64,000 nt of DNA, from positions 1,116,001 to 1,180,000 of the forward strand of contig NZ_NIWU01000002.1 of assembly GCF_002236105.1 (NCBI RefSeq), read 5' to 3'. The translations under genes and the position numbers were made by a program. This DNA comes from Pseudomonas umsongensis. Its GTDB lineage: Bacteria > Pseudomonadota > Gammaproteobacteria > Pseudomonadales > Pseudomonadaceae. Shown here in pieces: positions 44,301-53,370 of this stretch (position 1 is its first letter; the number at the start of each line of letters is the position of its first letter). The notes under the pieces were generated by a model, which saw only the letters and a program-made list of their open reading frames with translations, did no database searches and was not told the origin of the DNA.

Positions 44301-47300
44301 GAACCCTGGGCCCGCCACGTGGTTGCCCGCCTGCCGGGTGAGGCCCGTGGTGTGCTGCTCAACGAGCCGGCGCCCGTGCTGCCGACCCGTGCCGCGGATT
44401 TCACCCGCACTGAACATTTGCAACTGACCACGGCGGTCGGCCTGAACTACGGCCCGGCCTACCAGGCCATCGAAGCCGGCTGGATCGACGGTGACCAGGT
44501 GCTGGCGCAACTCAGCCCACCGAGCGTGATTGAGTCGGAGCTGGCGGCCCTGCACCTGCATCCGGCGTTGCTGGACAGCGCGTTCCAGCTGATCACCCAG
44601 TTGCTCAGCCGCGATCCGAAGGCGCGTAACGGCCTGGCATTCATTCCGGTGAAACTGGGGCGCATCAACTTCGCCGCGGGCAGCCTGACACCGTGCCTGG
44701 CCAAGGTGCGCCTGGTGCGTCGCTCGGAGCACTCGCTGCTGGCGGATTTCACCCTGTTCGACGCCCAGGGCCGTGCCGTGGTGTGCATCAAGGACGCGCG
44801 TTTCCGTGCGGTCAAGCTGCACAAGGATCGCAGCGGCGACCTGAAGCTGGTGGATTTCGCCGGTATCGCCAAACCCTATCCATTGGTCGCCCGCGCGCAA
44901 CCGCAACCGGGTGCGCCCTTGCACAGCGCCCTGGCGCAAAGCCTGGCGTCGGTGAGCGATGAACCGACCCTGATGCGCTACAGCCAGGAAGTCGATCCAC
45001 TGCTCGACAGCCTGTGCGGCAGTTTCGTGCTGGAGGCCATCGCGTCCCTCGGCGGCCAGCTCAGCGCGGCGCAACGGGCAACCTGGCAGGCTGACGCGCA
45101 AGGTTTCTCGGGCTACCTGGACCATCTGCTGCAGCAGGCCCTGGACGACGGCAGCCTGGTTGCCAGCGGCGATAACTGGCAGCTGGTCGATCAGGGCGAG
45201 ATGCCCAGCGCCCAGGACATCTGGCAGGAACTGTTCCGCAGTTATCCCGAGCATTTCCAGATCATTCACTCGGTGGGCCGTATCGGTATCCACCTGCTGG
45301 ACCTGGTCAGCGGCGCGGTGCAGATCGAAACACTGCTGCCCCGTGAAACCTCGCCCGCGCAACTGGCCCGTCAGGTGCTGGGCGCCAGCGGCTATCACGC
45401 CGTGCTGGACGCGATCACACACCATATCGAACAACGCCTGGCCGTGCTCCCGGCGGGCCAGCGCCTGCGCATCCTCGAGCTCGGCTTCGGCGGTTCGCCT
45501 TTCGCCGCGCAACTCTGTGCGCAGCTGGACTTCGACCGAGTCGACTACCAGTACAGCGCCGACGACCTGGACCCGGCCAGCCTGCTGCAAGCCGACTTCC
45601 CGGACCTGCGCTTGCTCAGCCTGGGTGACGCCGCGCAACAGCCGACCGTACCGGCCGCGGGCTTCGACCTGGTGCTGGTCGCCTCCGACCTGGCGCCGCT
45701 GCAGGCCATCAGCGCAGGACTGACTCATGGCGCGGCGCGCTTGTCGGCCGGTGGCCAGCTGATGTTGTTGGCGCAGCACCCGGCCCGTTGGGCGGATTTC
45801 GTCTTCGGCGCGCAACCTTCGTGGTGGCTGGCCGGGCAGGGCCAGGGCAGCTTGTCGGTGCAACAGCGCCCGGGCTTCTGGCAACAGGAACTGCGTCGTC
45901 ACGGCCTGAGTGTCGGCGAAGCGCTGGAATTGTGCCCGGGCATGTCCAGCGGCAGCTACCTGCTGGTGGGCGCGGCCGCAGCGGCGGCAGCATTCGAGCC
46001 GCAACCACTGCCGGCCCAGCGCTGGTTGCTGGTGGCCGATGAGCAGGGCGCGGAACACGCCTTCGCCCAGCAATTGGCCACCGCCCTGCGCGAGCAAGGG
46101 CAAAGTATTGACTGGCTGGCGCCGGCGTCGGCCCAGGACCTGGCCGAGCAACTGCGCGCCATGGCGGCGCCCCAGCACGTGCTGTTGCTCAGCGGCCTGT
46201 TCGGCAGCCAGGGCCTGGATGACCAGGCGCGGCGCTGCATGCTGGCCGCGGCACTGACCCAGGCCTGCGAGCAGGCGGGCATCAGCCCCGATTGCTGGCT
46301 GCTGACCCGAGGTGCGGCAGTGCATTTGCTGCCAGCCGCTGCACAGGTCGCAGGGAGCCTGGCATCCGTTGCCGATGCGGCGTTGTGGGGCTTTGGTCGC
46401 ACCCTGGCCAACGAAGCCGTGGGTTGCCGCGTGCGTCTGCTGGACCTGGCCGAAGGCGCCGGGGTCGACGCGTTGCTGCCGGCCTTGCTGAATGCCGATG
46501 ACGAAACCGAACTGGCTATCAGTGCCGAAGGCGATCGTTACGTGGCTCGCCTGCGAGTGCGCCCTGATCAGCTGGATGCCAGCGCCCTGCAACAAACCGC
46601 GACCCAGGTCAGCCTCGGCTTCGAACTGCCGGGCCAGTTGCGCAACCTGCGCTGGGAAGCCCACGAGCCGATGGTGCCGAAGGGCGATGAACTGGACATC
46701 GCGGTCCAGGCCACCGGCCTGAACTTCCGCGACGTCATGTATGCCCTCGGCCTGTTGTCCGACGAAGCCATCGAGAACGGGTTCTCCGGCCCGACCCTGG
46801 GTTTTGAATTCGCCGGTGTCGTGCGCGCCAAGGGTGCGCAGGTCGAAGGTGACTTCCAGCCGGGCGACCGGGTGGTCGGCTTTGGTCCATCGAGCTTCGC
46901 CAACCGCCTGGTCACCAATGCCAATGCGGTGGCGCGAATCCCCGAGGGCATGTCCTTCGAGGCGGCGGCGACCATCCCGAGCACCTTCTTCACTGTGTAC
47001 TACGCGCTGCACCACCTGGCGCGCCTGGAACCAGGCGAGAAAATCCTCATCCACGGTGCCGCCGGTGGTGTCGGCATCGCCGCGATCCAGATCGCCAAAT
47101 GGTGCGGGGCCGAGATCTACGCCACCGCTGGCAGCGACGAAAAACGCGACTTCCTGCGCTTGCTCGGGGTCGAGCACGTGTTCGATTCGCGCTCGCTGGC
47201 GTTTGCCGACGAGATCCTGGCGATCACCGCCGGCCGTGGTGTTGATGTAGTGCTCAATTCCCTGGCGGGCGAGGCTATCAACCGCAACCTGCAAGTGCTC

Positions 47301-48875
47301 AAGCCATTTGGGCGCTTCCTCGAACTGGGCAAGCGCGACTTCTACCAGAACACCAAGATTGGCCTGCGGCCGTTCCGCAACAACATCAGCTACTTCGGCA
47401 TCGACGCCGACCAACTGATGAGCGAGCGCCCGGACCTGACCCGCCGCCTGTTCGCCGACATGATGCAGTTGTTCCGCGACGGCATCCTCAGTCCGTTGCC
47501 GTACCGTGAATTCGACGCCAACGATGTGGTCGAGTCGTTCCGCTACATGCAGCAGGCGCGGCAGATCGGCAAGATCGTCGTCACCTACCGCACGCCGATC
47601 CAACAGGTGTTCCGTGCGCCGCTGGCACAGGCACCGGCCTTGCAACTCGCCGCCGACGGCACCTACCTGGTGACCGGCGGGCTCAGCGGTTTTGGCCTGC
47701 GTACCGCGCAATGGCTGGTCGACAAGGGCGCGCGGCACCTGGCATTGCTCGGCCGTCGCGGCGCGGCCACGGAAGAAGCACAACCGGCGCTGGCGGCTTG
47801 GCGCGAGCAGGGCATCGAGGTCCAGGCGCTGGCTTGCGACATCACCGACAGCGCCCAGTTGCGCAGCGTGTTGGCCAGTATCGAAGCCTCCAAGGCGCCG
47901 CTGCGTGGCGTGGTGCACGCGGCCACCGTGTTTGAAGACGGGCTGGTCCGCAACCTGACCCAGGCGCAATTGCAACGGGTGCTCGAACCCAAGGCCAAGG
48001 GCGCGCAGTACCTGCACGAACTGACCGCGCACCTGGCGCTGGACTTCTTCGTGTTGTTCTCTTCGGCGACGACCCTGTTCGGCAATCCGGGGCAGGCCAA
48101 CTACGTGGCGGCCAACCACTGGCTCGAAGCCCTGGCCCGTCATCGCCTGCTGCAAGGCTTGCCGGCCACGGCGGTGCTGTGGGGGGCGATTGACGATGCC
48201 GGGTTCCTGGCGCGCAACCAGGACATCAAGGACGCCCTGCAAAGTCGCATGGGCGGCGCGGCCCTGCAGTCGCAAGCGGCCCTCGACACCCTCGAACGCT
48301 TGCTGCTGCAACAGCGCTCCGGATTGGGTGTGCTGGAGCTCGACTGGAAAGCCCTGTCGCGCTTCCTGCCGGCTGCGGGTTCGCCGAAGTTCAGTGAACT
48401 GGCGCGGCTGCACAGTGGCGAGCAAGAGGAAGAGAGCAACGTCGATGACATCCAGCGCCTGTTGCTGGAGATGAACGACCAGGAACTCACCGAACTGTTC
48501 GCCGAAATGCTCAAGCAGGAAATCAGCGAGATCCTGCGCATGCCGACCAGCAAGCTCGACAGCAACCGACCGCTGCAGGAACTGGGGCTGGACTCGTTGA
48601 TGAGTGTGGAGCTGGTGGTGGCGGTGGAGGAGCGCTTCGGCATTCGCTTGCCGGTGATGGAGCTGAGCGAAACCTCCAGCATCGCCAAATTGACCGTGCG
48701 CATTCTTGAACTGCTGCGCGGCAGCCAGGACGCCGAGGCCGCGCCCGTTGCCGAAGACAACCTGCAGGCGCTGACCCTGGCTCGCCATGGCGCCGAATTG
48801 TCTGAAGCTGAGCTGGCCCAGGTCCGCCAGGGCGCGCGCGACCCTGATTCTCAACTATCTCGTTTGATCAATTGA
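41319..48875 (+). CDS. reducing type I polyketide synthase, RkpA-like
   Basis: This 2518-residue single-module megasynthase has the order KS-AT-DH-(methyltransferase-like)-ER-KR-ACP. KS: C172 in VDTACSSSLV, His in EAHGTGTPVGDPIE and KSNIGHLEAASG. AT: S621 in GHSVGEVAAAW, with YAFHSPAM favouring malonyl. DH: H922 in DHKVGDAVLFPGAG and D1086 in HPALLDSAFQ. The segment near 1385-1560 starts ILELGFGGSPFAAQL, a SAM-site-like but irregular motif, so the methyltransferase may be dead. ER: HGAAGGVGIAAIQIAK near 1912. KR: TGGLSGFGL near 2119 and the Tyr in GNPGQANYVAAN. ACP: S2426 in LGLDSLMSVE. All reducing domains look active, so it should make saturated acyl chains. Length and order match rhizobial RkpA. 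The 3' end is two bases from the oxoamine synthase start. Confidence 0.93.
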   Translation: MRKKVAIIGASFRFPGSTSATFWQNLLEGHDFITQVDPSRWSRDAFYHPDKANPGTAYTLAAGTLGDISTFDAGFFSISPREAAIMDPQQRLLLELGWEVFENAGVKPSSVRGSNCGVYLGIASTDYAYRLSHDLSLVDASTATGNTFSIAANRLSYFYDLHGPSMAVDTACSSSLVAFHQACQAIQSGDIDQALAGGISLHLHPFGFLIFSKASMLSRKGRCNVFDEAGDGYVRSEGAGLFYLKDYDKAVADGNQILAVVAGTAVNTDGRKSGLTVPSADAQAALMTQAYASAGISPADIDYLEAHGTGTPVGDPIESRAIGLALGQVRGADKPLLIGSVKSNIGHLEAASGVAGLMKALYCVTERQVPATIGIKNLNPRIPFADLNLNVATRNHALKPSGTLVVGVNSFGFGGANAHVILQSHTPDVTPPVVPAGPVPLMVTAKDSAGLAAMAESIAQHLGDHPADGLYDVAYQAMLRRDLHPQRVVVFEADQQQSAQALLDFALDPAVSALSSVVESGRALDQAKGPVFVYSGNGSQWQGMGKALLADAVFHAAVTEVDSVFQPLSGYSLIKELAGDYGQERYHLTELAQPALFALQVGVTRMLESKGVVPQVVMGHSVGEVAAAWACGALSLVDATRVIYHRSRLQGLTAGSGQMSAVGLSGSDTANLLLELGLDDVVVAGENSFKGATVAGSLAGLERLEQALTERQVFVRRLGLDYAFHSPAMNVIAEQVVEALRDIAPRASTIPMYSTVTGGLLDGERLDAEYWWQNIRFPVLFQSASETLCEQGYNVFVEVGPHPILRSYVSDALAAREQQGVVIATLKRHDDAPAMVTRAVAKVLISGADTDLACLFPSTGRFVRLPNYAWQRERHWHGDTPESARTLYHDRVHPLLGHAVPGHELTWDNRLDTQLFPSLEDHKVGDAVLFPGAGFTELVLAAAQCYQPGEFVDIEELEIHSPLVLHAESSKRVRVQIDSSDGTVSIVSRSTSQEEPWARHVVARLPGEARGVLLNEPAPVLPTRAADFTRTEHLQLTTAVGLNYGPAYQAIEAGWIDGDQVLAQLSPPSVIESELAALHLHPALLDSAFQLITQLLSRDPKARNGLAFIPVKLGRINFAAGSLTPCLAKVRLVRRSEHSLLADFTLFDAQGRAVVCIKDARFRAVKLHKDRSGDLKLVDFAGIAKPYPLVARAQPQPGAPLHSALAQSLASVSDEPTLMRYSQEVDPLLDSLCGSFVLEAIASLGGQLSAAQRATWQADAQGFSGYLDHLLQQALDDGSLVASGDNWQLVDQGEMPSAQDIWQELFRSYPEHFQIIHSVGRIGIHLLDLVSGAVQIETLLPRETSPAQLARQVLGASGYHAVLDAITHHIEQRLAVLPAGQRLRILELGFGGSPFAAQLCAQLDFDRVDYQYSADDLDPASLLQADFPDLRLLSLGDAAQQPTVPAAGFDLVLVASDLAPLQAISAGLTHGAARLSAGGQLMLLAQHPARWADFVFGAQPSWWLAGQGQGSLSVQQRPGFWQQELRRHGLSVGEALELCPGMSSGSYLLVGAAAAAAAFEPQPLPAQRWLLVADEQGAEHAFAQQLATALREQGQSIDWLAPASAQDLAEQLRAMAAPQHVLLLSGLFGSQGLDDQARRCMLAAALTQACEQAGISPDCWLLTRGAAVHLLPAAAQVAGSLASVADAALWGFGRTLANEAVGCRVRLLDLAEGAGVDALLPALLNADDETELAISAEGDRYVARLRVRPDQLDASALQQTATQVSLGFELPGQLRNLRWEAHEPMVPKGDELDIAVQATGLNFRDVMYALGLLSDEAIENGFSGPTLGFEFAGVVRAKGAQVEGDFQPGDRVVGFGPSSFANRLVTNANAVARIPEGMSFEAAATIPSTFFTVYYALHHLARLEPGEKILIHGAAGGVGIAAIQIAKWCGAEIYATAGSDEKRDFLRLLGVEHVFDSRSLAFADEILAITAGRGVDVVLNSLAGEAINRNLQVLKPFGRFLELGKRDFYQNTKIGLRPFRNNISYFGIDADQLMSERPDLTRRLFADMMQLFRDGILSPLPYREFDANDVVESFRYMQQARQIGKIVVTYRTPIQQVFRAPLAQAPALQLAADGTYLVTGGLSGFGLRTAQWLVDKGARHLALLGRRGAATEEAQPALAAWREQGIEVQALACDITDSAQLRSVLASIEASKAPLRGVVHAATVFEDGLVRNLTQAQLQRVLEPKAKGAQYLHELTAHLALDFFVLFSSATTLFGNPGQANYVAANHWLEALARHRLLQGLPATAVLWGAIDDAGFLARNQDIKDALQSRMGGAALQSQAALDTLERLLLQQRSGLGVLELDWKALSRFLPAAGSPKFSELARLHSGEQEEESNVDDIQRLLLEMNDQELTELFAEMLKQEISEILRMPTSKLDSNRPLQELGLDSLMSVELVVAVEERFGIRLPVMELSETSSIAKLTVRILELLRGSQDAEAAPVAEDNLQALTLARHGAELSEAELAQVRQGARDPDSQLSRLIN

Positions 48876-48877
48876 CT

Positions 48878-50227
48878 ATGACCTCAAAAAGTTCACCAGG
48901 GCTTGGCGCTTCGATGAAAGACAAGCTGATCCAGCAAGCCCTGGAACGGCGCCAGCGGCAAACCGGCGACGGCGCGCCGCCAGCCTCGCTGGCGGACGTG
49001 AGCCGCCATGCGCGAGCGGTGCCGGAGCAGTTCTACCGCTTCGATCAGCATCCTGGTTATCAGCAACTGCGGATCATGCATGACGGCGCTGCGCGCTTTG
49101 GCCTGGCCAATCCGTTCTTCAAGTTGCATGAAAGCCTGGCGGGCGCCGAAACGACGATCCAGGGGCAGCGCTTCGTCAACTTCGCCAGCTACAACTACCT
49201 GGGTTACTCCGGTCATCCGGTGGTTGCCGAGGCGGCCAAGGCGGCCATCGATCACTACGGCACGTCGGTGTCGGCCAGCCGCCTGGTGTCCGGCGACCGG
49301 CCGATCCATCGCGAGCTGGAAGCCGAACTGGCTCGCTTGTACGAGGTGGATGACGCCGTGACCTTCGTCAGTGGGCATGCCACCAACGTCACCACCATCG
49401 GCTACCTGTTTGGCCCGCGGGACCTGGTGATCCACGACGAACTTATCCACAACAGTGTGCTGCAAGGCATCCAGTTGTCCGGCGCGCGTCGCTTGAGCTT
49501 CGCTCACAACGACGTCGAAGCCCTCGATCGTCTGCTGGGCGATCAGCGCCAGCATTTCGAGCGGGTGCTGGTGGTGCTCGAAGGCATCTACAGCATGGAT
49601 GGCGACTACCCGGACCTGCCGCGTTTCGTCGAGCTGAAGAACAGGCACAAGGTGTTCCTGATGGTCGACGAGGCCCACTCGCTGGGTGTCATGGGGGCCA
49701 ATGGCAAGGGTATTCGCGAGCACTTCGGCCTGGCGGGCAAAGACGTCGACATCTGGATGGGCACCCTGAGCAAGACCCTGGCCAGCTGCGGCGGTTACAT
49801 TGCCGGCGAGTCGGCCCTGGTCGAGCACCTGAAGTTCATGGCGCCGGGTTTTCTCTACAGCGTTGGCATGCCGGCCTCGGTGGCGGCGGCGGCACTCGCA
49901 GCCGTACGTTGCATGGCCCACGACGCCGAGCGCGTGGCAACCTTGCAGGCCCGCGGCCAGCAGTTCCTTGCCCTGGCCCGCGAGGCGGGGCTGGATACCG
50001 GCACCAGTACCGGGCTTGCAGTCATTCCGGTGATCACCGGCAGCTCGGTCAAGGCCACCCAATTGTCCAGCGCCCTGGCCAAACGCGGGATCAACGCCCA
50101 GCCGATCCTGCACCCGGCCGTCCCGGAAAAAGCCGCCCGCGTGCGTTTCTTCGTCTCTTGCCTGCACACCCCCGAACAAATCGCCCAGACCGTGGCCATT
50201 GTTGCGCAGGAACTGCAGAAGCTGTAA
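48878..50227 (+). CDS. alpha-oxoamine synthase (AONS family), RkpG-like
   Basis: This 449-residue PLP enzyme of the 8-amino-7-oxononanoate/serine palmitoyltransferase family condenses an amino acid with an acyl thioester. The PLP region has DEAHSLGVMGANGKG and the Schiff-base Lys in MGTLSKTLASCGGYIAG; FASYNYLGYSGHP is the N-terminal substrate motif. The N-terminal 80 residues extend beyond classical AONS. The ATG at 48878 follows the polyketide synthase stop by two bases, so the two are one operon and this protein probably off-loads the ACP-bound chain. In rhizobia the homologous gene rkpG follows rkpA. The amino acid used is unknown. Confidence 0.9.
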   Translation: MTSKSSPGLGASMKDKLIQQALERRQRQTGDGAPPASLADVSRHARAVPEQFYRFDQHPGYQQLRIMHDGAARFGLANPFFKLHESLAGAETTIQGQRFVNFASYNYLGYSGHPVVAEAAKAAIDHYGTSVSASRLVSGDRPIHRELEAELARLYEVDDAVTFVSGHATNVTTIGYLFGPRDLVIHDELIHNSVLQGIQLSGARRLSFAHNDVEALDRLLGDQRQHFERVLVVLEGIYSMDGDYPDLPRFVELKNRHKVFLMVDEAHSLGVMGANGKGIREHFGLAGKDVDIWMGTLSKTLASCGGYIAGESALVEHLKFMAPGFLYSVGMPASVAAAALAAVRCMAHDAERVATLQARGQQFLALAREAGLDTGTSTGLAVIPVITGSSVKATQLSSALAKRGINAQPILHPAVPEKAARVRFFVSCLHTPEQIAQTVAIVAQELQKL

Positions 50228-50264
50228 CGCTGCACCCCTGCGCTCGCGGCTGTACCCGATCTGC

Positions 50265-51632
50265 TGTGGGAGCGAGCCTGCTCGCGAAGGCGTCCTGGCA
50301 GCCGACCAATTTCTTTCAGGTGTACATATCCATTCCTGCGGTAACGGCCACCCGGGGTTTCGTTTTGACTGTAGGAGCCAGGCTTGCCGGCGAAGGCGTC
50401 CTGGCAGGTGATGATTGTCTTTCAGGTGTACATATCCGTTGCTGCGGTAACGGCCACTTAGGGTTTCGCTTTTACTGTAGGAGCCAGGCTTGCCGGCGAA
50501 GGCGTTCTGGCAGACGGTGATTGTCTTTCAGGTGTACATATCCGTTCCTGCGGTAATGGCCACTTATGGTTTCGCTTTTACAGCGAGTCACTTGGAAGAG
50601 CGGAACGCCGCCCGGCCCCAAGTAACCAAGGGCTCTTGCCCCTGGCGTTCGGTGCCTCGCTAAGGCTCGGCATGCCCTCGCTCCGGTCCTGCTCCGTGGG
50701 TCGCCGCGATGGGCCATCCCTGGCCCAGCGTGGCTAAACAGGCGTCCTGCCGGTTTACCCACTGCGCAGAACCTCCACTCGGCCTCTCGAGGGGGCAAGA
50801 AAATCAAAAGCCAGATCACAATCAAAAGCAAGGCGGCCGACCGGCCGGCCTGATCGGAAGCCATACGCTTACCCCCTGTAGGAGCGAGCATGCTCGCGAT
50901 GAGCCTGAGAGCGCCGCGGGGTGTCAGGTGCCCCACGTCATCGTTAACGACCATCGCGGGCTTGCCGGCGAAGGCGTCCTGGCAGGCGATAATTGTCTTT
51001 CAGGTGTACATATCCGTTGCTGCGGTAACGGCCACCTAGGGTTTCGTTTTTACTGAAGGAGCCAGGCTTGCCGGCGAAGGCGTCCTGGCAGGTGATGATT
51101 GTCTTTCAGGTGTACATATCCGTTGCTGCGGTAACGGCCACTTAGGGTTTCGCTTTTACTGTAGGAGCCAGGCTTGCCGGCGAAGGCGTTCTGGCAGACG
51201 GTGATTGTCTTTCAGGTGTACATATCCGTTCCTGCGGTAACGGCCACTTATGGTTTCGCTTTTACAGCGAGTCACTTGGAACAGCCCCAAGTAACCAAGG
51301 GCTCTTGCCCCTGGCGTTCGGTGCCTCGCTAATGCTCGGCATGCCCTCGCTCCGGTCCTGCTCCGTGGGTCGCCGCGATGGGCCATCCTTGGCCCAGCGC
51401 GGCTAAACCGGCATCCATGCCGGTTTACCCACTGCGCAGAACCTCCACTCGGCCTCTCGAGGGGGCAAGAAAATCAAAAGCCAGATCACAATCAAAAGCG
51501 AGGCGGCCTGACAGCCGACCTGATTGCAGGCTTGTCCGCGATCCCCTGTAGGAGCGAGCCTGCTCGCGAAAAACCTGAGGGCACCACGGGGTTTCAGGCA
51601 CCCCGTATCATCGTTGACGACCATCGTCGGAA
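50265..51632. repeat. nested array: two about 684-bp duplications, each with three 106-bp tandem units
   Basis: 106-bp units start at 50265, 50371 and 50477 and again at 50949, 51055 and 51161; the two triplets are offset by exactly 684 bp. Each unit has a GGAGC(C/G)AG(G)CTTGC-type REP head, GGCGAAGGCGTCCTGGCAG, GTGTACATATCCGTTGCTGC and GGGTTTCGCTTTTACT. After the third unit both halves carry GCGAGTCACTTGGAA, then a shared about 300-bp module (AAGTAACCAAGGGCTCTTGC to CCTCTCGAGGGGGCAAGAA) and a REP doublet. The first half has an extra 18 bp near 50597. Short open frames inside are repeat sequence, not genes. Confidence 0.88.
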
Positions 51633-51960
51633 CGCCGCCCGGAGCATGCTCGCGCCTACAGTGCTCGCCGCACTCCGATCGAGGGGGCAAGAAGATCAAA
51701 AGGCAAAGCGAGGTGTCCCGATCGGGAGCCGTACGCACTTCCCTCTGTAGGAGCCGGCTTGCTGGCGAAGGCGGCCTTATAGCCGACCAGCCACTCACGG
51801 CTGTACCCAATCCAATGTAGGAGCGAGCATACTCGCGATGAACCAGAGAGCCCCGCGGGCTACCAGGCACCCCGCGTCATCGTTGACGACCATCGCGACG
51901 GTGCGACGATTCGACATGCTCGCTCCTACAGTGCTCGCCGCGTACGAACATCCCCTTGAG
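51633..51960. repeat. degenerate REP elements running into the kpsC-like 3' end
   Basis: Several CTGTAGGAGCGAGC / GCTCGCTCCTACAG type copies occur at about 51545, 51650, 51745, 51815 and 51920. The last inverted pair (51815-51930) covers the final codons of the minus-strand KpsC-like gene. Confidence 0.75.
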
Positions 51961-53370
51961 GTACCGCCGAATCTGTCGATAACGTGCGCAGCTCTCGAGC
52001 AAGCCGGCTTTGGGGCGGGCGTTGTGTGCCTGGGCTTGCTGCGGGCTGCAAGGCAAACCACGTATCTGCGCCAGCGGTTGTTCATCCCCGCACGGCAACT
52101 CCAACGCATCCGGGCGGATACGCCACAACGGCACGCCATGCGCCTCGGCACGGGCTTGCAGCTCACCCGATTCGCGCGCATGCCACACCAACAGCTTCCC
52201 CGTTTCGCGAGCCACCGCCGGGATCAGATCGGCGTTGTCGCGTGCGAACGTCAAGCGACCCCAGCGGCTATTGAGCAACCCACGCAGCGCCGACCGCTCG
52301 CGCCGAGGCACGCCAACCACCGTCACGCTACCGGCAAACAGGCTGTCCTGCTGCTTCTGCCGGGCCAGTTGGCGGGCCACGGTCATCACGTCGCAGCGCT
52401 GGTCGGTCAGCGGGTCGACGTAACGGCAATAGCGGATATACGCCGCCGCCACCAACTGCTCCAGGGTCGGGCGTGCCTGGCGACGGGGGATGGCCAGGCG
52501 GTCATCGGTCAAGCCCCAGCCGGCATAGAACGGCAGTCCGAAACAGGTCACCGGGATGCCCTGGATCAACGCCTCAAGCCCGGCCTGGCTGGTGCCCACA
52601 TACACCCGTTGGGCCCGGCGCGCCAGGGAAGCCCAGGACACATGGCGACTTTCCAGCACCAGGCCGCGTTCGCGCGCGGCGTCGAGCAGGCAGCTTTTCT
52701 TGTGGCCGTTGACGCAGTCCGGGTGAATCCGCACCCGCACATCCGCCTCGGGATTTTCCGCCAGCGCCGCGTCGAGCATGCGGATAAAGTCCGCTTCACA
52801 CAGCCCGCCACCGGGAATCGAAAAGTCGCCGTAGGTCTGGTCCACCACCAGCACCAACGGCCGCTCACGCCCCAGCGGATCGTCATCGCTCAAGTCCGGC
52901 GCATTGTTGTACTTGCCGATGCCGCTGCTGCGCATCAGCGCAATCAACTCCCGCGCGGTGGCCAAATCTGCATCGCTCAAGGTGTGCGGCACCTGCAGGA
53001 TGTTTTCCAGCAGCGACGGCCGATCGGCCAGGTAGTGAATGCCGATCGGATCGACCACCATCGACATCGGCGTATCGCCTTCCACCCCCAGCGACGAAGA
53101 ACGCAAGAAGCCGTCCTCCAGCGCCACATAGGGAATCCCCCAGCGCTTGCACAGCACCCGGGCGTGGTCCGACGAGCTTTTGTAGCCGATCCCGGAAATC
53201 GCCTTCAACCCCGCCGGCCGCTGTCGACCGCGTCGCCACAACCACTGCGGCGTTCCTTCAGGGTCGAGAAATTCGCCCAGGTGAAAGACTTTCCACATCA
53301 CCCATTGCGACATGATGCCCACCCAGCCGGGGCCTTCAACCAGGGACTCAAGGGCGACGGGTCGATTCAT
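51877..53370 (-). CDS. single-domain KpsC-like capsule glycosyltransferase, RkpJ-like position
   Basis: This 497-residue protein has one KpsC/KpsS-type fold (residues about 15-370). It shows YVALEDGFLRSSSLG, VLVVDQTYGDFS, VRIHPDCVNGHKKS, VGTSQAGLEALIQG and FYAGWGLTDDR, the motifs of retaining beta-Kdo transferases that build the poly-Kdo linker. The remaining about 125 residues are a weakly conserved tail, and the last about 18 (GEHCRSEHVESSHRRDGRQR) are encoded by a REP element. Its ATG overlaps the acetyltransferase stop by 4 bp. It is the last gene of the minus operon. Whether it adds Kdo or another sugar is unknown. Confidence 0.85.
   Translation of the reverse strand: MNRPVALESLVEGPGWVGIMSQWVMWKVFHLGEFLDPEGTPQWLWRRGRQRPAGLKAISGIGYKSSSDHARVLCKRWGIPYVALEDGFLRSSSLGVEGDTPMSMVVDPIGIHYLADRPSLLENILQVPHTLSDADLATARELIALMRSSGIGKYNNAPDLSDDDPLGRERPLVLVVDQTYGDFSIPGGGLCEADFIRMLDAALAENPEADVRVRIHPDCVNGHKKSCLLDAARERGLVLESRHVSWASLARRAQRVYVGTSQAGLEALIQGIPVTCFGLPFYAGWGLTDDRLAIPRRQARPTLEQLVAAAYIRYCRYVDPLTDQRCDVMTVARQLARQKQQDSLFAGSVTVVGVPRRERSALRGLLNSRWGRLTFARDNADLIPAVARETGKLLVWHARESGELQARAEAHGVPLWRIRPDALELPCGDEQPLAQIRGLPCSPQQAQAHNARPKAGLLESCARYRQIRRYLKGMFVRGEHCRSEHVESSHRRDGRQR

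Noticed and set aside
43005..48854. A 1,949-codon open frame on the minus strand opposite the polyketide synthase
   Set aside because: It is the mirror of a GC-rich gene with strong third-position bias; the translation is low-complexity His/Gln/Arg/Gly-rich with no domain, while the plus strand encodes complete PKS domains.
50265..51266. Possible CRISPR array
   Set aside because: The units are 106 bp long, contiguous and without unique spacers between short repeats, and no cas genes are present.
50470..51870. Several open frames of 60-160 codons in the repeat region
   Set aside because: They are translations of the duplicated repeat module and occur as near-identical pairs (e.g. 50472-50954 and 51156-51386); no independent sign of coding.
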